64,000 bases of DNA from Littorina saxatilis (GCF_037325665.1 NC_090245.1:108608004-108672003), one strand, 5' to 3'. Shown: positions 47,771 to 61,277, counted from the stretch's first letter. Notes: a model not told the origin generated them from the letters alone. Program-made: numbers and translations.

Positions 47771-48203
47771 CAGGGACAGAGGGAGAAACTTCTGTATCAA
47801 ATCAGAAATATGGAAATTCAATAAGCGTTCAACAATTGCATTTCCAGAAATGATTTTCTATATATCAATTCAATTTCGCGAGTGGAGAATTGCTTGAATT
47901 AGATTTGGCACGCTTGAGAATCACATTTGCTGTGACATTGCGGGTCACAAGTCTTGCAATGTCTGTCGTGAAGATGCAATTGCGTGCTCCGTGTTCCACG
48001 TCTAGATCAAAGTTTCACTCCACTCCATCCATTTTCCTGTCTTTGGAATAAAGGGTTACTCGACTTCGTATGAAAATTCAATTTTGCATGAAGAGAATCA
48101 GAAATAATGACTGCTCCCTGGTGCAGGGATCACCACTGTGTCTGCTTTTAATCGTTTGGGTTATCAAATTGAAACTTATCTCACCAAAAGTGGGACAAAT
48201 TCG
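47766..48203. other. Intron stretch
   Basis: No feature seen. Confidence 0.4.
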
Positions 48204-48705
48204 ATTAAAGCTATGGTCTATTTATGACTTTCTGGGGCTACGAGGTTGAAAAATAGGGATAAAATCATGTGTAGCATGACGGTGTAAACATGTTCTGCGA
48301 TTCCGTGAAACATGTTTGCAAATAAAGGCAAATTTTAATGGCAATGTTTACGTTTTTGCAACGCATAAATGGTCATTCAAGCGTAGAATGATATAAAATT
48401 ATCATTTTTTTGTTTATCTTTGACAACGCTGGTGGAGTGGCCTAGCGGTTAAGACATCGGCCCTGACATTTTGAGGCCCCGATTTTGTTCTGCTCGATCC
48501 TTCTTGACAAATATTCTCAGCTCTGAGAGAGCAAACCGGATGTTACCACTGCAAAATGCAAGCGTTGACTGAAGCTCTCAAGGTCATACACGCCGTATAG
48601 GTGGGGTTTCGGGTAGCGTTTGCTGTACATAATGTTGTACATAATTTTATCCCTATTTTTCAACCTCGTAGTCACGGAAAGTCATAAATAGACCACAGCT
48701 TTAAT
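48204..48705. mobile_element. 502-bp MITE with 63-bp inverted repeats
   Basis: The left end (attaaagctatggtctattt, 48204-48267) and the right end (48643-48705) are near-perfect inverted repeats. The interior contains a tRNA-like A-box region (gtggcctagcggttaagaca near 48436). No coding capacity. Confidence 0.8.
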
Positions 48706-48841
48706 GCAGATTTCGAAGAATTTGTTTCCATTACAAAACTCCACTCTTTCTTTTTTGTGTTCTCTTTTTAGTTGTCTGAGAGAAATAACACGCACCGCTC
48801 CGTAATCATGTGCGTGGCTGTAAGAAGGTCAGAACGCGACC

Positions 48842-50623
48842 TTAAAGGCACAGTAAGCCTCCCGTAAACCATCACAGATACTGTCAGGCTTTTACACACA
48901 GCACAAACACCATTTCATTTAAACACTCACCGCTTGAGAACATTCTAGGTGCCCTCCGTAAAGAGCGAGCAATTTTCAAATAATTTATTTTTGCGTGGTT
49001 TATCTTACCTCTGAGCCATCGTGAACCCGTGTAATCCAGTTTCCCTTTTTTCACAATTTAGCCGCCAGTTTGTCATTTCAATGCAAATCTCTGTAAGCTT
49101 ATCTGCAATAGCACGTTATTGTGTACCTTTGACTCTAAAATGCAACATTGAAACGGCTGCGAACTAGAGCAGTGGCGGTTAAAGGCACAGTAAGCCTCCC
49201 GTAAACCATCACAGATACGGTCAGGCTTTTACACACAGTACAAACACCCTTTCATTTAAACACTCACCGATTGAGAACATCCTAGGTGCCCTCCGTAAAG
49301 AGCGAACAATTTTCAAAGAATTTTTTTTTGCGTGGTTTATCTTACCCCTGAGCCATCGTGAATCCGTGTGATCCAGTTTCCCTTTTTCACAATGTAGTCG
49401 TCAGTTTGTTATTTGAATGTGACTCGATGTAAGCTTATTTACAATAGCACGTTTTTATGCACGAAACAAACGGCTGTGGTTCACAAGAACTCTAGCGATG
49501 GCTTTTGACTGTTGAGAGGAACGGCGATATGCATGATAAACCGTCGTCTGCTACCGGGCTTTTCTTTTTTCAAACTTTCACAACTTCGAATTGTACTGAT
49601 CTTGTCTTGATGAAAAAAGAATTCTTTTATGATTAAAGAATGTTTGTGTAACAAGCTGTCAATTTATTATTTAGATTTTAAAAGTTAGGTCTATCGCAAA
49701 AACGCACCACGGTCCAAAAACATTTTGATAATCATCGATTCACGGCTATCGCCAGTTTACATCGATAGAATGAGACCCAAAGGGAAGTAACTCATGTTTG
49801 ACCTGAGTTCAGGATGGGTCCAAAAAGTGTTCGAGACAATCTGCAAAATTAATTCTTTAAAAATTGCTCGCTCTTTACGTAGGGCACCTAGGATGTTCCC
49901 GTTTGGTGAGCGTTCAAATGGAAGGGTGTTTGTACTGTGTGTAAAAGCCTGACAGTATCTGTGATGGTTTACGGGAGGCTTACTGTCCGGGCGTGATTTC
50001 CGGTATCATAACAGCCGTCCAGCACCAAAACGAGGCGCCATTGTTGTAGAAGACCAAGTCCACGAAAATAAATTCTTTGAAAATTTCTCACGCTCGACAG
50101 AAAGCAGCCAGGATGTTCCCGTTCGGTGAGCGTTCAAATGGAAGTATGCTTGTACTGTATGTAGACGCTCGGGGAGCTCTGTGATGGTTTACGGGAGGCT
50201 TACTGTGCCTTTAACGGTTCAGAGGAACTGGCGCCAGGCAGCGTCGTCTGCTACGAGAACCACGGCCTTGCGTGACCCTGCTTCCGGGCTATCTGTTTTT
50301 AAACTTTCAAAACTTCGTATTGTTGTTTGTTCTGATCTTGTCTTGATGAAAAAAGGTTTCTTTTATGATTTAAGAATGTTTGTGTAACAAGCTGTCAATT
50401 TATTATTTAGATTTCAAAAGTTACGTCAGAAGCGCAAAAAAAACACCGTCCGATTGTCTGACAGACAATCCGCAAAATTAATTCTTTGAAAATTGCTAGC
50501 TCTTTACGTAGGGCACCTAGGATGTTCCCGTTCGGTGAGCGTTCAAACGGAAGGGTGTTTGTACTGTGTGTAAAAGCCCGACAGTATCTGTGATGGTTTA
50601 CGGGAGGCTTACTGTGCCTTTAA
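48842..50623. mobile_element. Nested cluster of TTAA-flanked MITEs
   Basis: The terminus TTAAAGGCACAGTAAGCCTC with about 140 bases of conserved sequence (ccgtaaaccatcacagata, aagagcga) occurs as a left end at 48842 and 49179. It occurs as an inverted right end at about 49850-49990, 50075-50214 and 50490-50623. TTAA at the edges resembles a piggyBac-type target. Two left and three right ends imply at least two nested or tandem insertions. Confidence 0.7.
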
Positions 50624-50936
50624 CTCCCCTACCCCTCAACCATTTCAATAAAAATCTAACACTTGCAAGTTGCATTATAATTCCTTTTTTTTGTCCAGTG
50701 GTCTCGACTAGCTTATATTTTTTGCTATGTTTAGCAGTTTACATCAAAATGTTTACTTCATTATATAGGGCAGTTGTAATACATGCACAGTATTCGGTTA
50801 AACTTCGGCCCCCTCCATACCCAAGTTCTATCTTGCAATTAGCGTTATTTCGACTGTGATTCAAAATGGCCAGTGGAAGCGTGGTATCATGACCTGCAAT
50901 CTCTTGTCGTGTGACGTATACAGACGCATTACATTT

Positions 50937-53900
50937 ACCTGTTAAACAGAACAATATCTGTTGACCAGGTACGATATTTACCTTTTTTTCGAGCACGACG
51001 TCAGGTAAGCAGGTAATTTACCTGTTTAAGAGCACGATGTCAGGTAACCAGGTGAGATATTTACCTGTTGTAGAGCACGATGCAGACCTGTTTACCCCCA
51101 TAAGTGTTTTGGAGTAATACTCAGCCCCAAAAATAGTAATCCTGGCACAAACATAGTAATCATCCAGCATTCGTCGCCAATTACAACGCACATGACAACT
51201 GTGTCTGCGAAACGCAATCATGCACATATATCCATCATTCACAAACAAAACACATCAGTCAGTTTTTGTAGTCATCATAATTTCAAAGAAGATCACATCA
51301 AAAGCACATGCATCACTGATTCTTTTTCTTTTGCTCGTAGTAGGCCTTTTTCAGTGTGTCAAGCGCTTCTCTAGGCCTACTGTACTTGCGCTTGCCGAAT
51401 GAGTGAGGGCGAGACTTCACCACAAGAAGGCTCTCCAGCGTCTCATCAGACAGACATGATCTCTGGTCAGTCCTGTGCTTTTTCACCCCATTTTGCCATT
51501 GAAAAAAACCAATGCCAAACATGTGAATTAATAAAAAAAATTTTTTTTTTTAAATTTTATTATTTTTTTAAACTTTTTTTAATTTATGAAAATCGTAGTC
51601 TTGACACGGATAGCGGAATGGCGTATTTTTTGCAGAAAATCGTAATAAATTACGCCAAAATCGTAAGTGTAAACAGGTCTGACGTCGATGCCAGGTAATA
51701 AGGTGAGATATTTACCTGTTGTAGAGCACGATGTCAGGTTACCAGGTGAGATATTTACCTGTTGTAGAGCACGATGTCAGGTAGCCAGGTGATATATTTA
51801 CCTGTTGTAGAGCACGATGCCAGGTAACCAGGTGAGATATTTACCTGTTGTAAAGCACGACGTCAGGTAACCAGGTGAGATATTTACCTGTTGTAAAGCA
51901 CGACGTCAGGTAACCAGGTGAGATATTTACCTGTTGTAAAGCACGACGTCAGGTAACCAGGTGAGATATTTACCTGTTGTAAAGCACGACGTCAGGTAAG
52001 AAGGTAAAATATTTCCCTGTTATAGAGCACGATGTCTGGTAACCAGGTGAGATATGTACTTGTCATAGAGCACGATGTCAGGTATAAGTAGGAAATAAAT
52101 TTACCTGTTTTAGAGCACGATGTCATGTTACCAGGTGAGATATTTACCTGTTATCAAGCACGTTGTCAGGTGACCAGGTAAGATATTTACCTGTTACAGA
52201 GCACGATGTCAGGTAGCCAGGTGAGATATTTACCTTTTATAGAGCACGGCGTCAGGTGACCAGGTGAGATATTTACCTGTTACAGAGCACGATGTCAGGT
52301 AGCCAGGTGAGATATTTACCTTTTATAGAGCACGGCGTCAGGTGACCAGGTGAGATATTGACCTTTTATAGAGCACGATGCCAGGTAACCAGGTGAGGTA
52401 TTTACCTGTTGTAAAGCACGATGTCAGGTAACCAGATGAGGTATTTACTTGTTGTAGACCACGATGTCAGGTAAGCAGGTGAGATATTTACCTATTGTAG
52501 AGCACGATGCCAGGTAAGCAGGTGAGGTATTTATTACTTGTTGTAGAGCACGATGTCAGGTAAGCAGGTGAGATATTTACCTGTTTTAGAGCACGATGTC
52601 ATGTTACCAGGTGAGATATTTACCTGTTATAGAGCACGTTGTCAGGTGACCAGGTAATATATTTACCTGTTACAGAGCACGATGTCAGGTAGCCAGGTGA
52701 GATATTTACCTTTTAGAGAGCACGGCGTCAGGTGACCAGGTGAAATATTTACCTTTTATAGAGCACGATGCCAGGTAACCAGGTGAGGTATTTACCCGTT
52801 GTAAAGCACGATGTCAGGTAACCAGGTGAGGTATTTATTACTTGTTGTAGAGCACGATGTCAGGTAACCAGGTGAGATATTTACCTATTGTAGAGCACGA
52901 TGTCAGGTAAGCAGGTGAGATATTTACCTGTTGTAGAGCACGATGTCAGGTAAGCAGGTGAGATATTTACCTATTGTAGAGCACGATGTCAGGTAAGCAG
53001 GTGAGGTATTTATTACTTGTTGTAGAGCACGATGTCAGGTAAGCAGGTGAGATATTTACCTATTGTAGAGCACGATGTCAGGTAAGCAGGTGAGATATTT
53101 ATTACTTGTTGTAGAGCACGATGTCAGGTAAGCAGGTGAGATATTTACCTATTGTAGAGCACGATGTCAGGTAACCAGGTGAGGTATTTATTACTTGTTG
53201 TAGAGCACGATGTCAGGTAAGCAGGTGAGATATTTACCTATTGTAGAGCACGATGTCAGGTAGCCAGGTGAGGTATTTATTACTTGTTGTAGAGCACGAT
53301 GTCAGGTAAGCAGGTGAGATATTTACCTATTGTAGAGCACGATGTCAGGTAAGCAGGTGAGATATTTACCTGTTGTAGAGCACGATGTCAGGTAACCAGA
53401 TGAGGTATTTACTTGTTGTAGACCACGATGTCAGGTAAGCAGGTGAGATATTTACCTTTTATAGAGCACGATGCCAGGTAACCAGGTGAGGTATTTATTA
53501 CTTGTTGTAGAGCACGATGTCAGGTAACCAGGTGAGATATTTACCTGTTGTAGAGCACGATGTCAGGTAACCAGATGAGGTATTTACTTGTTGTAGACCA
53601 CGATGTCAGGTAAGCAGGTGAGATATTTACCTTTTATAGAGCACGATGCCAGGTAACCAGGTGAGGTATTTATTACTTGTTGTAGAGCACGATGTCAGGT
53701 AAGCAGGTGAGATATTTACCTATTGTAGAGCACGTTGTCAGGTAACCAGGTGAGGTATTTATTACTTGTTGTAGAGCACGATGTCAGGTAAGCAGGTGAG
53801 ATATTTACCTATTGTAGAGCACGATGTCAGGTAACCAGGTGAGGTATTTATTACTTGTTGTAGAGCACGATGTCAGGTAAGCAGGTGAGATATTTACCTA

Positions 53901-54370
53901 TTGTAAAGCACGATGTCAGGTAACCAGGTGAGGTATTTATTACTTGTTGTAGAGCACGATGTCAGGTAAGCAGGTGAGATATTTACCTATTGTAGAGCAC
54001 GATGTCAGGTAAGCAGGTGAGATATTTACCTGTTGTAGAGCACGATGTCAGGTAAGCAGGTGAGATATTTACCTATTGTAGAGCACGATGTCAGGTAAGC
54101 AGGTGAGATATTTACCTGTTGTAGAGCACGATGTCAGGTAAGCAGGTGAGATATTTACCTATTGTAGAGCACGATGTCAGGTAACCAGGTGAGATATTTA
54201 CCTATTGTAGAGAACGATGTCAGGTAACCAGGTGAGATATTTACCTGTTGTAGAGCACGATGTCAGGTAACCAGGTGAGATATTTACCTGTTGTAGAGCA
54301 CGATGTCAGGTAACCAGGTAAGATATTTACCTATTTTAGAGCACGATGTCAGGTAACCAGGTGAGATATT
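50937..54370 (-). repeat. 43-bp exon-edge minisatellite, distal block
   Basis: About 65 copies. On the minus strand the unit reads gttacctgacatcgtgctct, acaacag, then gtaaatatctcacctg. The first 27 bases equal the 3' end of the receptor exon at 62667-62558 and the rest is its donor and intron start. Copies near the distal edge are more diverged. From about 52400 to 53990 a second unit type with tatttattacttg alternates with the standard type. A hAT-like element is inserted at 51083-51681. Confidence 0.93.
51083..51681 (-). mobile_element. hAT-like transposon remnant in the array
   Basis: The ends CAGACCTGTTTAC / GTAAACAGGTCTG are inverted repeats starting with CAG. On the minus strand a short frame has KKHRTDQRSCLSDETLESLL, similar to the RLSDETL segment near the C-terminus of hAT transposases. 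Only a fragment of the protein remains. The flanks (cacgatg / gtcgatg) leave an imperfect target duplication. Confidence 0.5.
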
Positions 54371-54719
54371 GGAAAATTTCCTAGATAAATTTTCATTTAA
54401 TTAATATACTTACCCGAATCACATTAGCATTGAGTCACCTGAGATGCTTATCACTGAAAAACGCTTACCCGGCTAAAAACTTTAAAGGGAAGCAACCCCA
54501 TCACCAAAACGAAAGTGAAAGTAGCTTTGGTAATGGGCCAGCACACTGGGAGTTACCTCCCATACGGGTGTGTGCCACGTCACTTCCTCTAGGAACACGT
54601 GCCTATTCTCATACGGCTTTAAAAATCTTAAAACCATACGCGGGGCAGGTGGGAGGGAATACAGTATGTGATTCGGGTAAGTATATTAATTAAATGAAAA
54701 TTTATCTAGGAAATTTTCC
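54371..54719. repeat. DIRS 3' terminal region with foldback ends
   Basis: The first 53 bases (ggaaaatttcctagataaat...) recur as a reverse complement at 54667-54719. Between them lies the inverted terminal repeat shared with 61690-61890 (marker cattgagtcacctgagatg). The inner copy abuts the internal complementary region used to circularise DIRS elements. Confidence 0.8.
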
Positions 54720-54996
54720 ATTAAATTACATATTCTTACTCCGAATCACATTAGCAGATAACATCAACAAGGCGGTGGGCAAGGAATAAATCAAAACTCA
54801 CTATCAAGTTCTGGACAGGAACTGGCCTGCTGCTATGAGCGCAGGGAGCCCTCGCGAGCCATCCTGTCGAAGTGCAGCGACGTCCCGAAGATAATAGTTG
54901 ATGAAAATATCTTCGGAACGCCAATACGCAGTTGTCAGCACCTCCTCTAGACGCTTGGAGCGCAGTACTGCCAGAGAGGATGCCCACGCCCTCGTT

Positions 54997-56754
54997 TCAT
55001 GGGCTCGGGCCGAGTCGAGTGGCAAGAAGGGCATAACCCCCCCCCCCCCTCTTTGTGTGACTCCACTCATAAGCCTGCTTAATGAGCGAGGACACCCACC
55101 GGGCCAACGTTACCTTCGACAAATCCTTCTCGCGCTTAGTGAGGAGAGAGATAAAAAGCAACTTCTGAGAACTAGACCGAATCGGCTGAGTCCGGGCTAA
55201 GTACAGGCGGAGAGCCCTAACAGGGCAATTAACCGAATCAGGGTCGTCCGGAGCCAACGCGTTGGTCAGAGCCTTGACTCTAACCAGCGGAGAGGCCTGC
55301 CCCGGAGACTGATTCTTGGCCAGGAAATCGGGCCGGAACCGCAAAGATGCGGAACCGTCCGACTCAAAGGAGATATCCCCAGGCAGACCCGACAGGGCGT
55401 GGACCTCGCTACCCCGTCGGGCCGTTGCCAACAAAAGAAGAAACAGCGCTTTGCGAGTGACATTGAACAGACTGGCCTCGCTCAAAGGCTCAAACTCCGC
55501 GGAACGTAAGAATTCCAGGATTAAAAACAAGTCCCACTTGGGAGCGGGCAAACGTGCCTTGGCTTCCTTAAGAGCAGCCCCTTTAATGACTGCAGCTATA
55601 ACACCCCCGACTCGAACAGACCGACCGATCTGCTTAAGAGTCGCCGAGATAGCGGAGCGCCGGACCCTCAAGGAGGAGACTGAGGCGCCCTGCGAAGACA
55701 TGAAAGAGAGGTGGTTGGCGACCTGGATAGAGCGCGGAGCCACCGAACTCACCCCTCTAGCTGAACACCAGGCGGTCCATGCCTTCCAGTGGGAAGCATA
55801 GACTGACGAGGTGGACGCTCTATGCGAGCGAGCCACCAAGTCCAGCGTCAAAGACGACGCCCCAGAGCGCTTTAGCGAGTCCCGAACAACTTCCACACGT
55901 GAAGCTTCAGAAGACTGGGCTCCTCGTGTGGAATGCCTGTTCGGGGCTGCACTAGTTCCCCTCGCACGAGTGTGAGAGGAATGGGGGGCCCTTGGGCGAG
56001 CCGAAGAAGATCTGGATACCAGACCTGCGACGGCCACAGAGGGGCGACCAGAAGAAGGCGGGCCGGCCCCTCCATCTCCGCTTTCCGGATTACTCGGCTG
56101 AGTAACGGAAAGGGAGGGAAGGCGTACGCCTCCAGACCCGTCCAGGGAAAGTCCAGAGCGTTCACTCGCCATGCCTGAGGATCCGGGAATGGCGAGACGA
56201 ACACCGGAAGCCTCTTCGAGTACCTTGTGACAAAAAGGTCTACCAGAGGCTTTTGGACCTGGGCCCAAAGGCGAAGCAGTGCCCCGTGAGTGATTGTCCA
56301 CTCTGACTGAAGCACTGTGCTGGAGCGGCTGAGCGCATCCGCCAGAGTGTTCAGCCTCCCTGGTAGGTACCTGGCCGAGATCGTGATATGATGCTGAAAG
56401 CACCACACCAGGATCTCGCAAGCCCTTTCCGAGAGAGACGGGGACCGCGAGCCTCCCTGTTTGTTGAGGTACGCTGCCACTGTCATGTTGTCTGTAAACA
56501 GACGAACATGCTTGGCATACAGGGAGGGCACAAGGACTGCTCCGTCGTCCACAGACCGGAAGTAGTCTGAAGATCTGTATGTGCCCCCCAACCCTCCCGG
56601 GACGCATCTGTAAAGAGGTCCAGGTCGGGGAGGGGCACGACAATCGGAACACCTCTGCAGACCCATTCCGTGTCCAACCACGGAAGGGTCGCAGACTGGA
56701 ACCATCCCTGCAAAGGGATGAGGGCGTCCCAATCCACCAGAGGAGAGTCCACAA
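54997..56754 (-). mobile_element. DIRS tyrosine recombinase region
   Basis: A frame with an integrase-like SAM-type region (NHLSFMSSQGASVSSLRVRR) and a catalytic-domain region (LFLLLLATARRGSEVHALSG) containing the conserved Arg. It overlaps the reverse transcriptase frame, which is normal for DIRS. The recombinase inserts the circular DNA copy without making target duplications. Confidence 0.8.
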
Positions 56755-57755
56755 ACGGCTTCAGAGCGAACTGAAGAGGCCGTTTGTAGACCCGGCCCAG
56801 GGAGACCAAAAGGGCCATGGACTCCATCTGCCCCAGGATGGAGGCGAGCGACCGGATGGAAGCCATCAGGAGAGGCAAAGTGGAGCGAATCTGAGCTTGG
56901 AGCTTGTCCACCCTCCTCTGAGAAGGCTGGACAGTCCACGCGACCGTGTCGAAAGACATCCCCAGATAAGTGAATGTCTGTGACGGGGTCAGCTCCGACT
57001 TTGTCCGGTTGATCGAGAACCCCAACAAGTTGGATTCTCGAAGAACCGTCAGGGTATCCTGCGAACAGCCGCTCTGGGACTGGTTCATGATGAGCCAGTC
57101 GTCCAGATAAGCCCGCAGACGGATACCCTGGGACCTCACCAGTGCACAGACCTGTCTCACCACCATGGTGAAAATCCATGGTGCGAGGGACAGCCCAAAA
57201 GGGAGTGCGCGGAACTGGTAGATCTGATCTCCCCACCGGAAACGAAGCCATTTCCGGTCGGCCGGATGCATAAGAATGTGGAAGTATGCATCCGTGAGAT
57301 CGATCGAGGTCACCCAGTCTCCTGGGCGGAGAGAGTCTCGGACAGAGGCTGGCGTCTCCATCTTGAATTTTATCTCCCTCAAGAAAGTGTTGAGGTGAGA
57401 TAAATCCAACACGGGACGCCATCCTCCTGACGCTTTGGGAACGGCGAAGAGACGCCTGTAAAATCCCAGGGAGCTGTGAACCCGCACTCTCTCCACCGCG
57501 CCCTTCTGCTCCAGGGAGGCAATTTCCGACTGCAAGACGGAACGTGCTTCCTGCGAGAAGGGGGGCTTGAACCGCGGCGGCACTCGGGTAAGAGGCGCCT
57601 TTTCCTCCCGCCAGAGCAGGCGGAAGCCCGATCTCACCACTCCCACAATCCATTGGCTGTCTACTACCGACATCCAACGAGAAAGTGCACGGGAGGGGCC
57701 TCCCGCCATCACCAAGGTGGAAGGCGGGAGGGGGGTGAGATCGGGAGCGCTTCAT
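55872..57755 (-). mobile_element. DIRS reverse transcriptase / RNase H region
   Basis: Carries the RT active-site motif YLDDWL, an RNase H region (LFTDNMTVAAYLNKQGG) and a further C-terminal domain in the position of the methyltransferase-like domain of DIRS elements. Part of it is in a second frame, so the region is not fully intact. Confidence 0.8.
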
Positions 57756-60700
57756 TGGGGGTGTAGCTTACTCCCAGAGCCGCCACGCCCCCTCCCCGAT
57801 GCCGTCCTCTTCTTCCCACCACGAGCGGCCGGCGGAGCCTGCCGCTTCTGAGCTGGCTTGGGGTTCGACGATGTCTGAGCCTGCTTTTGCTTTGAAGGCT
57901 TAGACTGTTTCACCCCCTGCAGAGTGAAGTCGAGGAACTGACTGTCCTTGTTCGACTGAATCTCCTTCTGTCTGGCATCCATTGCCAGCGAACAGAAGAG
58001 AGATTCCTCTGAGACCGGGGAGACTCTCAAGGTCTCCCTAGTAGCCAGCTCCGTGAACTGGGACTGTGAGAGGAAGAGATCCCTCCTACAGAGGACCGCT
58101 TGGGTGTACTGTAGGGAGGAAAGCCGCAATTGTTCCTCATTGACCTTGGCCAAGGCGGTCAAAAGCGCAGAGACATCGTCCGCATTTTGTTCTTCACTGA
58201 GAGTGAAAGGAACCAGCGAATCGGTCAATGCCCGAGACAGAGTCCGAACAAGAGTCTCCGCAATGGAGGACAGTTCGATCTGCCGACGTCCAACCTCCTC
58301 AGCAGAGAGGAGGGAAGCCTCAGAAACCGGCAGAACCGAATCACGCTTGATCGGTTTAGCCAGAAGAGGCAGCAATTCCCGGGGAACCGGAAGGGTAGCC
58401 CTAGGGAGTGCAAAAGACGCCAGCCAGCTCTGGCTCTGAGTGGGCAAGCTAAGCTTCCTATTGCCCGTAGGCACAAAGGAAGAGGCTTGAGAAGCCGACG
58501 CCACCCACTGCTGCGCTGATTCCGGAACTGGACCAAAAGGAAGCAGTAACGGAACAGGCACTGGCCGAATACCACTCCCCGCATGTGCTGGACGAACCTG
58601 CGAATGCGAAAGTTGGTAAGCCACTGACGGAGACTCGGCGAACCGGAAGGAAGAAACATCCTCCTGTGCCGGCCGGAAGTCCGCCATGGCCGAAGGAACG
58701 AACGGAGCGGAAGAGTCCGCAGCCACCACTCCTTCGGGGAAATAACGAGATGCTACTTCCGCCGCGATGTCAAGAACAGACTTGAGCTTCGACGGAAGCA
58801 CGCCCCGAGACTCCTCGCTGACCACTGATGGAGCATCAGAATAGTCACACGTGGAACCATGACCGAAGTCGCCAGTTCCGGAAGCAGAAGCATGCCCTGG
58901 CAAACCGGAAACCGGAAATGCCTGAGCACGAACATCATCCTGCAGCCCAGAACCTTGTGAAGGTAAAGGGTAGGCAGGACGACCATCCGCAAAAACCGGA
59001 GCTGGATGCGCTGACGTCACTCCCCCATCCGAGTGGAGTGATGCCTGCTCAAGCCTAGGCACTAAATGGCCGGAAGGCGTACGCTGGAATCCACTCTCTG
59101 GTATACGGAAGGAACCACCAGAAGAGGAAGAAGCGTGTCCGGCCGAGACCGGAAGTGTAGCCGACGGAACCGCGCAATGCGGAAGTGAAGGCTGCACTGG
59201 TTGACTTCGAGATCCGGGAGGACCGGAAGTCAGTGAATACTCCATCCTGCCGCGACCGCCGTAGCGTGCCGGAGGGGACGGATCATCACTTCCGGCGAGT
59301 GCCGGAAATGCGGCAGCCGAAACCGACTGCCGCCGCTGTTCGATCAAATCCAGGGCCTCGAAGGTTATCGCCGGAAATGAAAGATCAGCATGTGACAAAT
59401 GGATTTGTACATAATTTTGTATTGGAGTTATGTGACGCAGGTGTATAAAATTTCATGGGCCACAAACTTTGAGTAGGCACCGCACAGTAAAATATCACTC
59501 GTGGAGTGCAGTGCTGTCATGTGTGAGATGTGACCAATCAGAGAAGAGTATTAACTGAGGTCGCGTTTTATAGACCGTAGACAGGCAGAGCTTTACAGAC
59601 CGTTGAAGGGATAAGACGGGTCTCTTTTTGGTAAAGTTTCTCACCGGGCGCTGGAGGTCGGTTGGTACGACTCGTGCCGCGGAATTGAATCGTAGGATTC
59701 AACTGCTGTGTTTACAGGTATTTATTGAATTGTATTTTGCTCGGAGATATTATTTTGCTCGGAAATATTGACTTGAGAAATGACCGGGAGAGTCATGTGT
59801 GAATTGGCTGAAAAGCGTGCGCTGTTGTCAGCCATTGTTGAAAAGAGAATGTTTACATGTTTTTCGGAAATGAAGTCGCTTATGAGTAAGCGGGTGTATA
59901 TACTGTAACCGCATAAGTTAGTTGACGGTAGTGATAAAGAATGTCAGTATTATTGAGTAGAAAAGTTTATTCAGGTATGGAGACTTATGGTAGTTTAAAC
60001 TTTTGTATTTTAGCATCCCGGGCTGAGTGGGTAGCCGCGGAAGTGGGGAGACGAGACGGGAGGTTCCGCCTTTGCGTCCTGAGCCGTGAGTTTCGGGGGC
60101 GCAGGAGGGAGTCAGCGTGAAGCGCTGAAGAACGGGGACCCCGTCCCATTCCACCACGCGAAGACAGTTTGCGTGGGTGGTGTGGACCAGGGCGTGTCAC
60201 TGTATTGTGTGAGTACGACTGGAAAGACGTAACCGGCGAGAGAGCTGTGTGGAGATAAGTTCCCCAAGTTAACAAACACGAGACGTAGAGCGTTCGTGAC
60301 TTTTTATCTGTGTGTAACAGAAATGACAATTGACAGAAGTATTGCCTGAGACAATGACTTCGTGTGTAGTGGGGCAGACAGGCTCCCACGGAACAAAGCT
60401 TGAAGTGTTCTACGTGTGTGCACGTGATTTATAGACTGCATGAGAAAGTAACATGTGTGTATTTCTGTGCAGCTAGATTTCTGTATATTGACAGAAATAG
60501 AAACTTTTATGTTGAGTGAGAGTGATTTGTAGAATGCATGGGAAATAATATGTTTATGTTGTGTTGATTGAATATTTCAATAGAGGAACAGGGGCAAAGG
60601 GCCGTAACCGTGTTCTTGTCTTTGTGCCTGGTTGGAGTGTTGTGTGTGTGTGGGAAGACTAGGTAGTAAACAGAGAGAAGCACGCACAATTTCTGATAGG

Positions 60701-61277
60701 AGTAAATATACATACAGACATACACACGAAAATTCCAGCCGTAACACAGCATGGTATCGGTCGTGACCCGATGCGAAAGAGCTGTCCCCCGAAGGAGAAC
60801 GTCCAGGCGCCTCACGAGGGCTATCGGACCAGCTCTGCTTACCAGCCGACGCTGAAGAGGGAGGACGCTGCTCCAAACCGGAAGTGGAAGGCAAAGACAC
60901 GGAAGCCAATGCCCGGACGCCACTGCCAGATGCCGGAAACGCCGAACTGCTGGCGACGGAACGCTGGAACTCTGCCTGCACCAAGCTGCGGATTTCCGGA
61001 ACCAGTGACTTTAACAGTGAGGAAACCAACGCACCCTGCACAGGTGCTAACAACGATGACGAAGTCTCCGAAGTAGAGACTGGTGCAGAAGTAACAGCAG
61101 CGCTAGGCGCCGCAAAAGAAGCAGAAGTAGTAACAGCGCTAGGCGCCGAAATAGGTACAGACAACAAAGTGTTACGTTCTTGGTCTGTAACAAGTAAAAC
61201 TGCTTTGGAAGAGGAAGACTTAGGCTTAACTTTCCCCTTGGGGTCCGACTTGCCACGGCGCTTGTCTGAATCAGACA
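57752..61277 (-). mobile_element. DIRS gag-like region, split by a solo LTR
   Basis: A Ser/Ala/Pro-rich frame (61277 to about 60752, and 59385 to 57752) precedes the RT region, as the gag-like first frame does in DIRS elements. It ends with a basic Lys/Arg/Gly-rich tail (GRGRGGSGSK). A 1356-bp solo LTR interrupts it. Confidence 0.7.
59391..60746. mobile_element. Solo LTR inserted into the DIRS element
   Basis: Starts TGTGACAAATGG, ends CCGTAACA (TG...CA) and is flanked by an exact 5-bp duplication CAGCA (59386-59390 and 60747-60751). Its length of 1356 bp and its ends resemble, but do not match, the LTR at 12543. No internal region remains, so LTR-LTR recombination has removed it. Confidence 0.8.

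Noticed and set aside
54997-59398. Host genes with recombinase and polymerase domains
   Set aside because: Arrangement, inverted terminal repeats and internal complementary region identify a DIRS-type retrotransposon.
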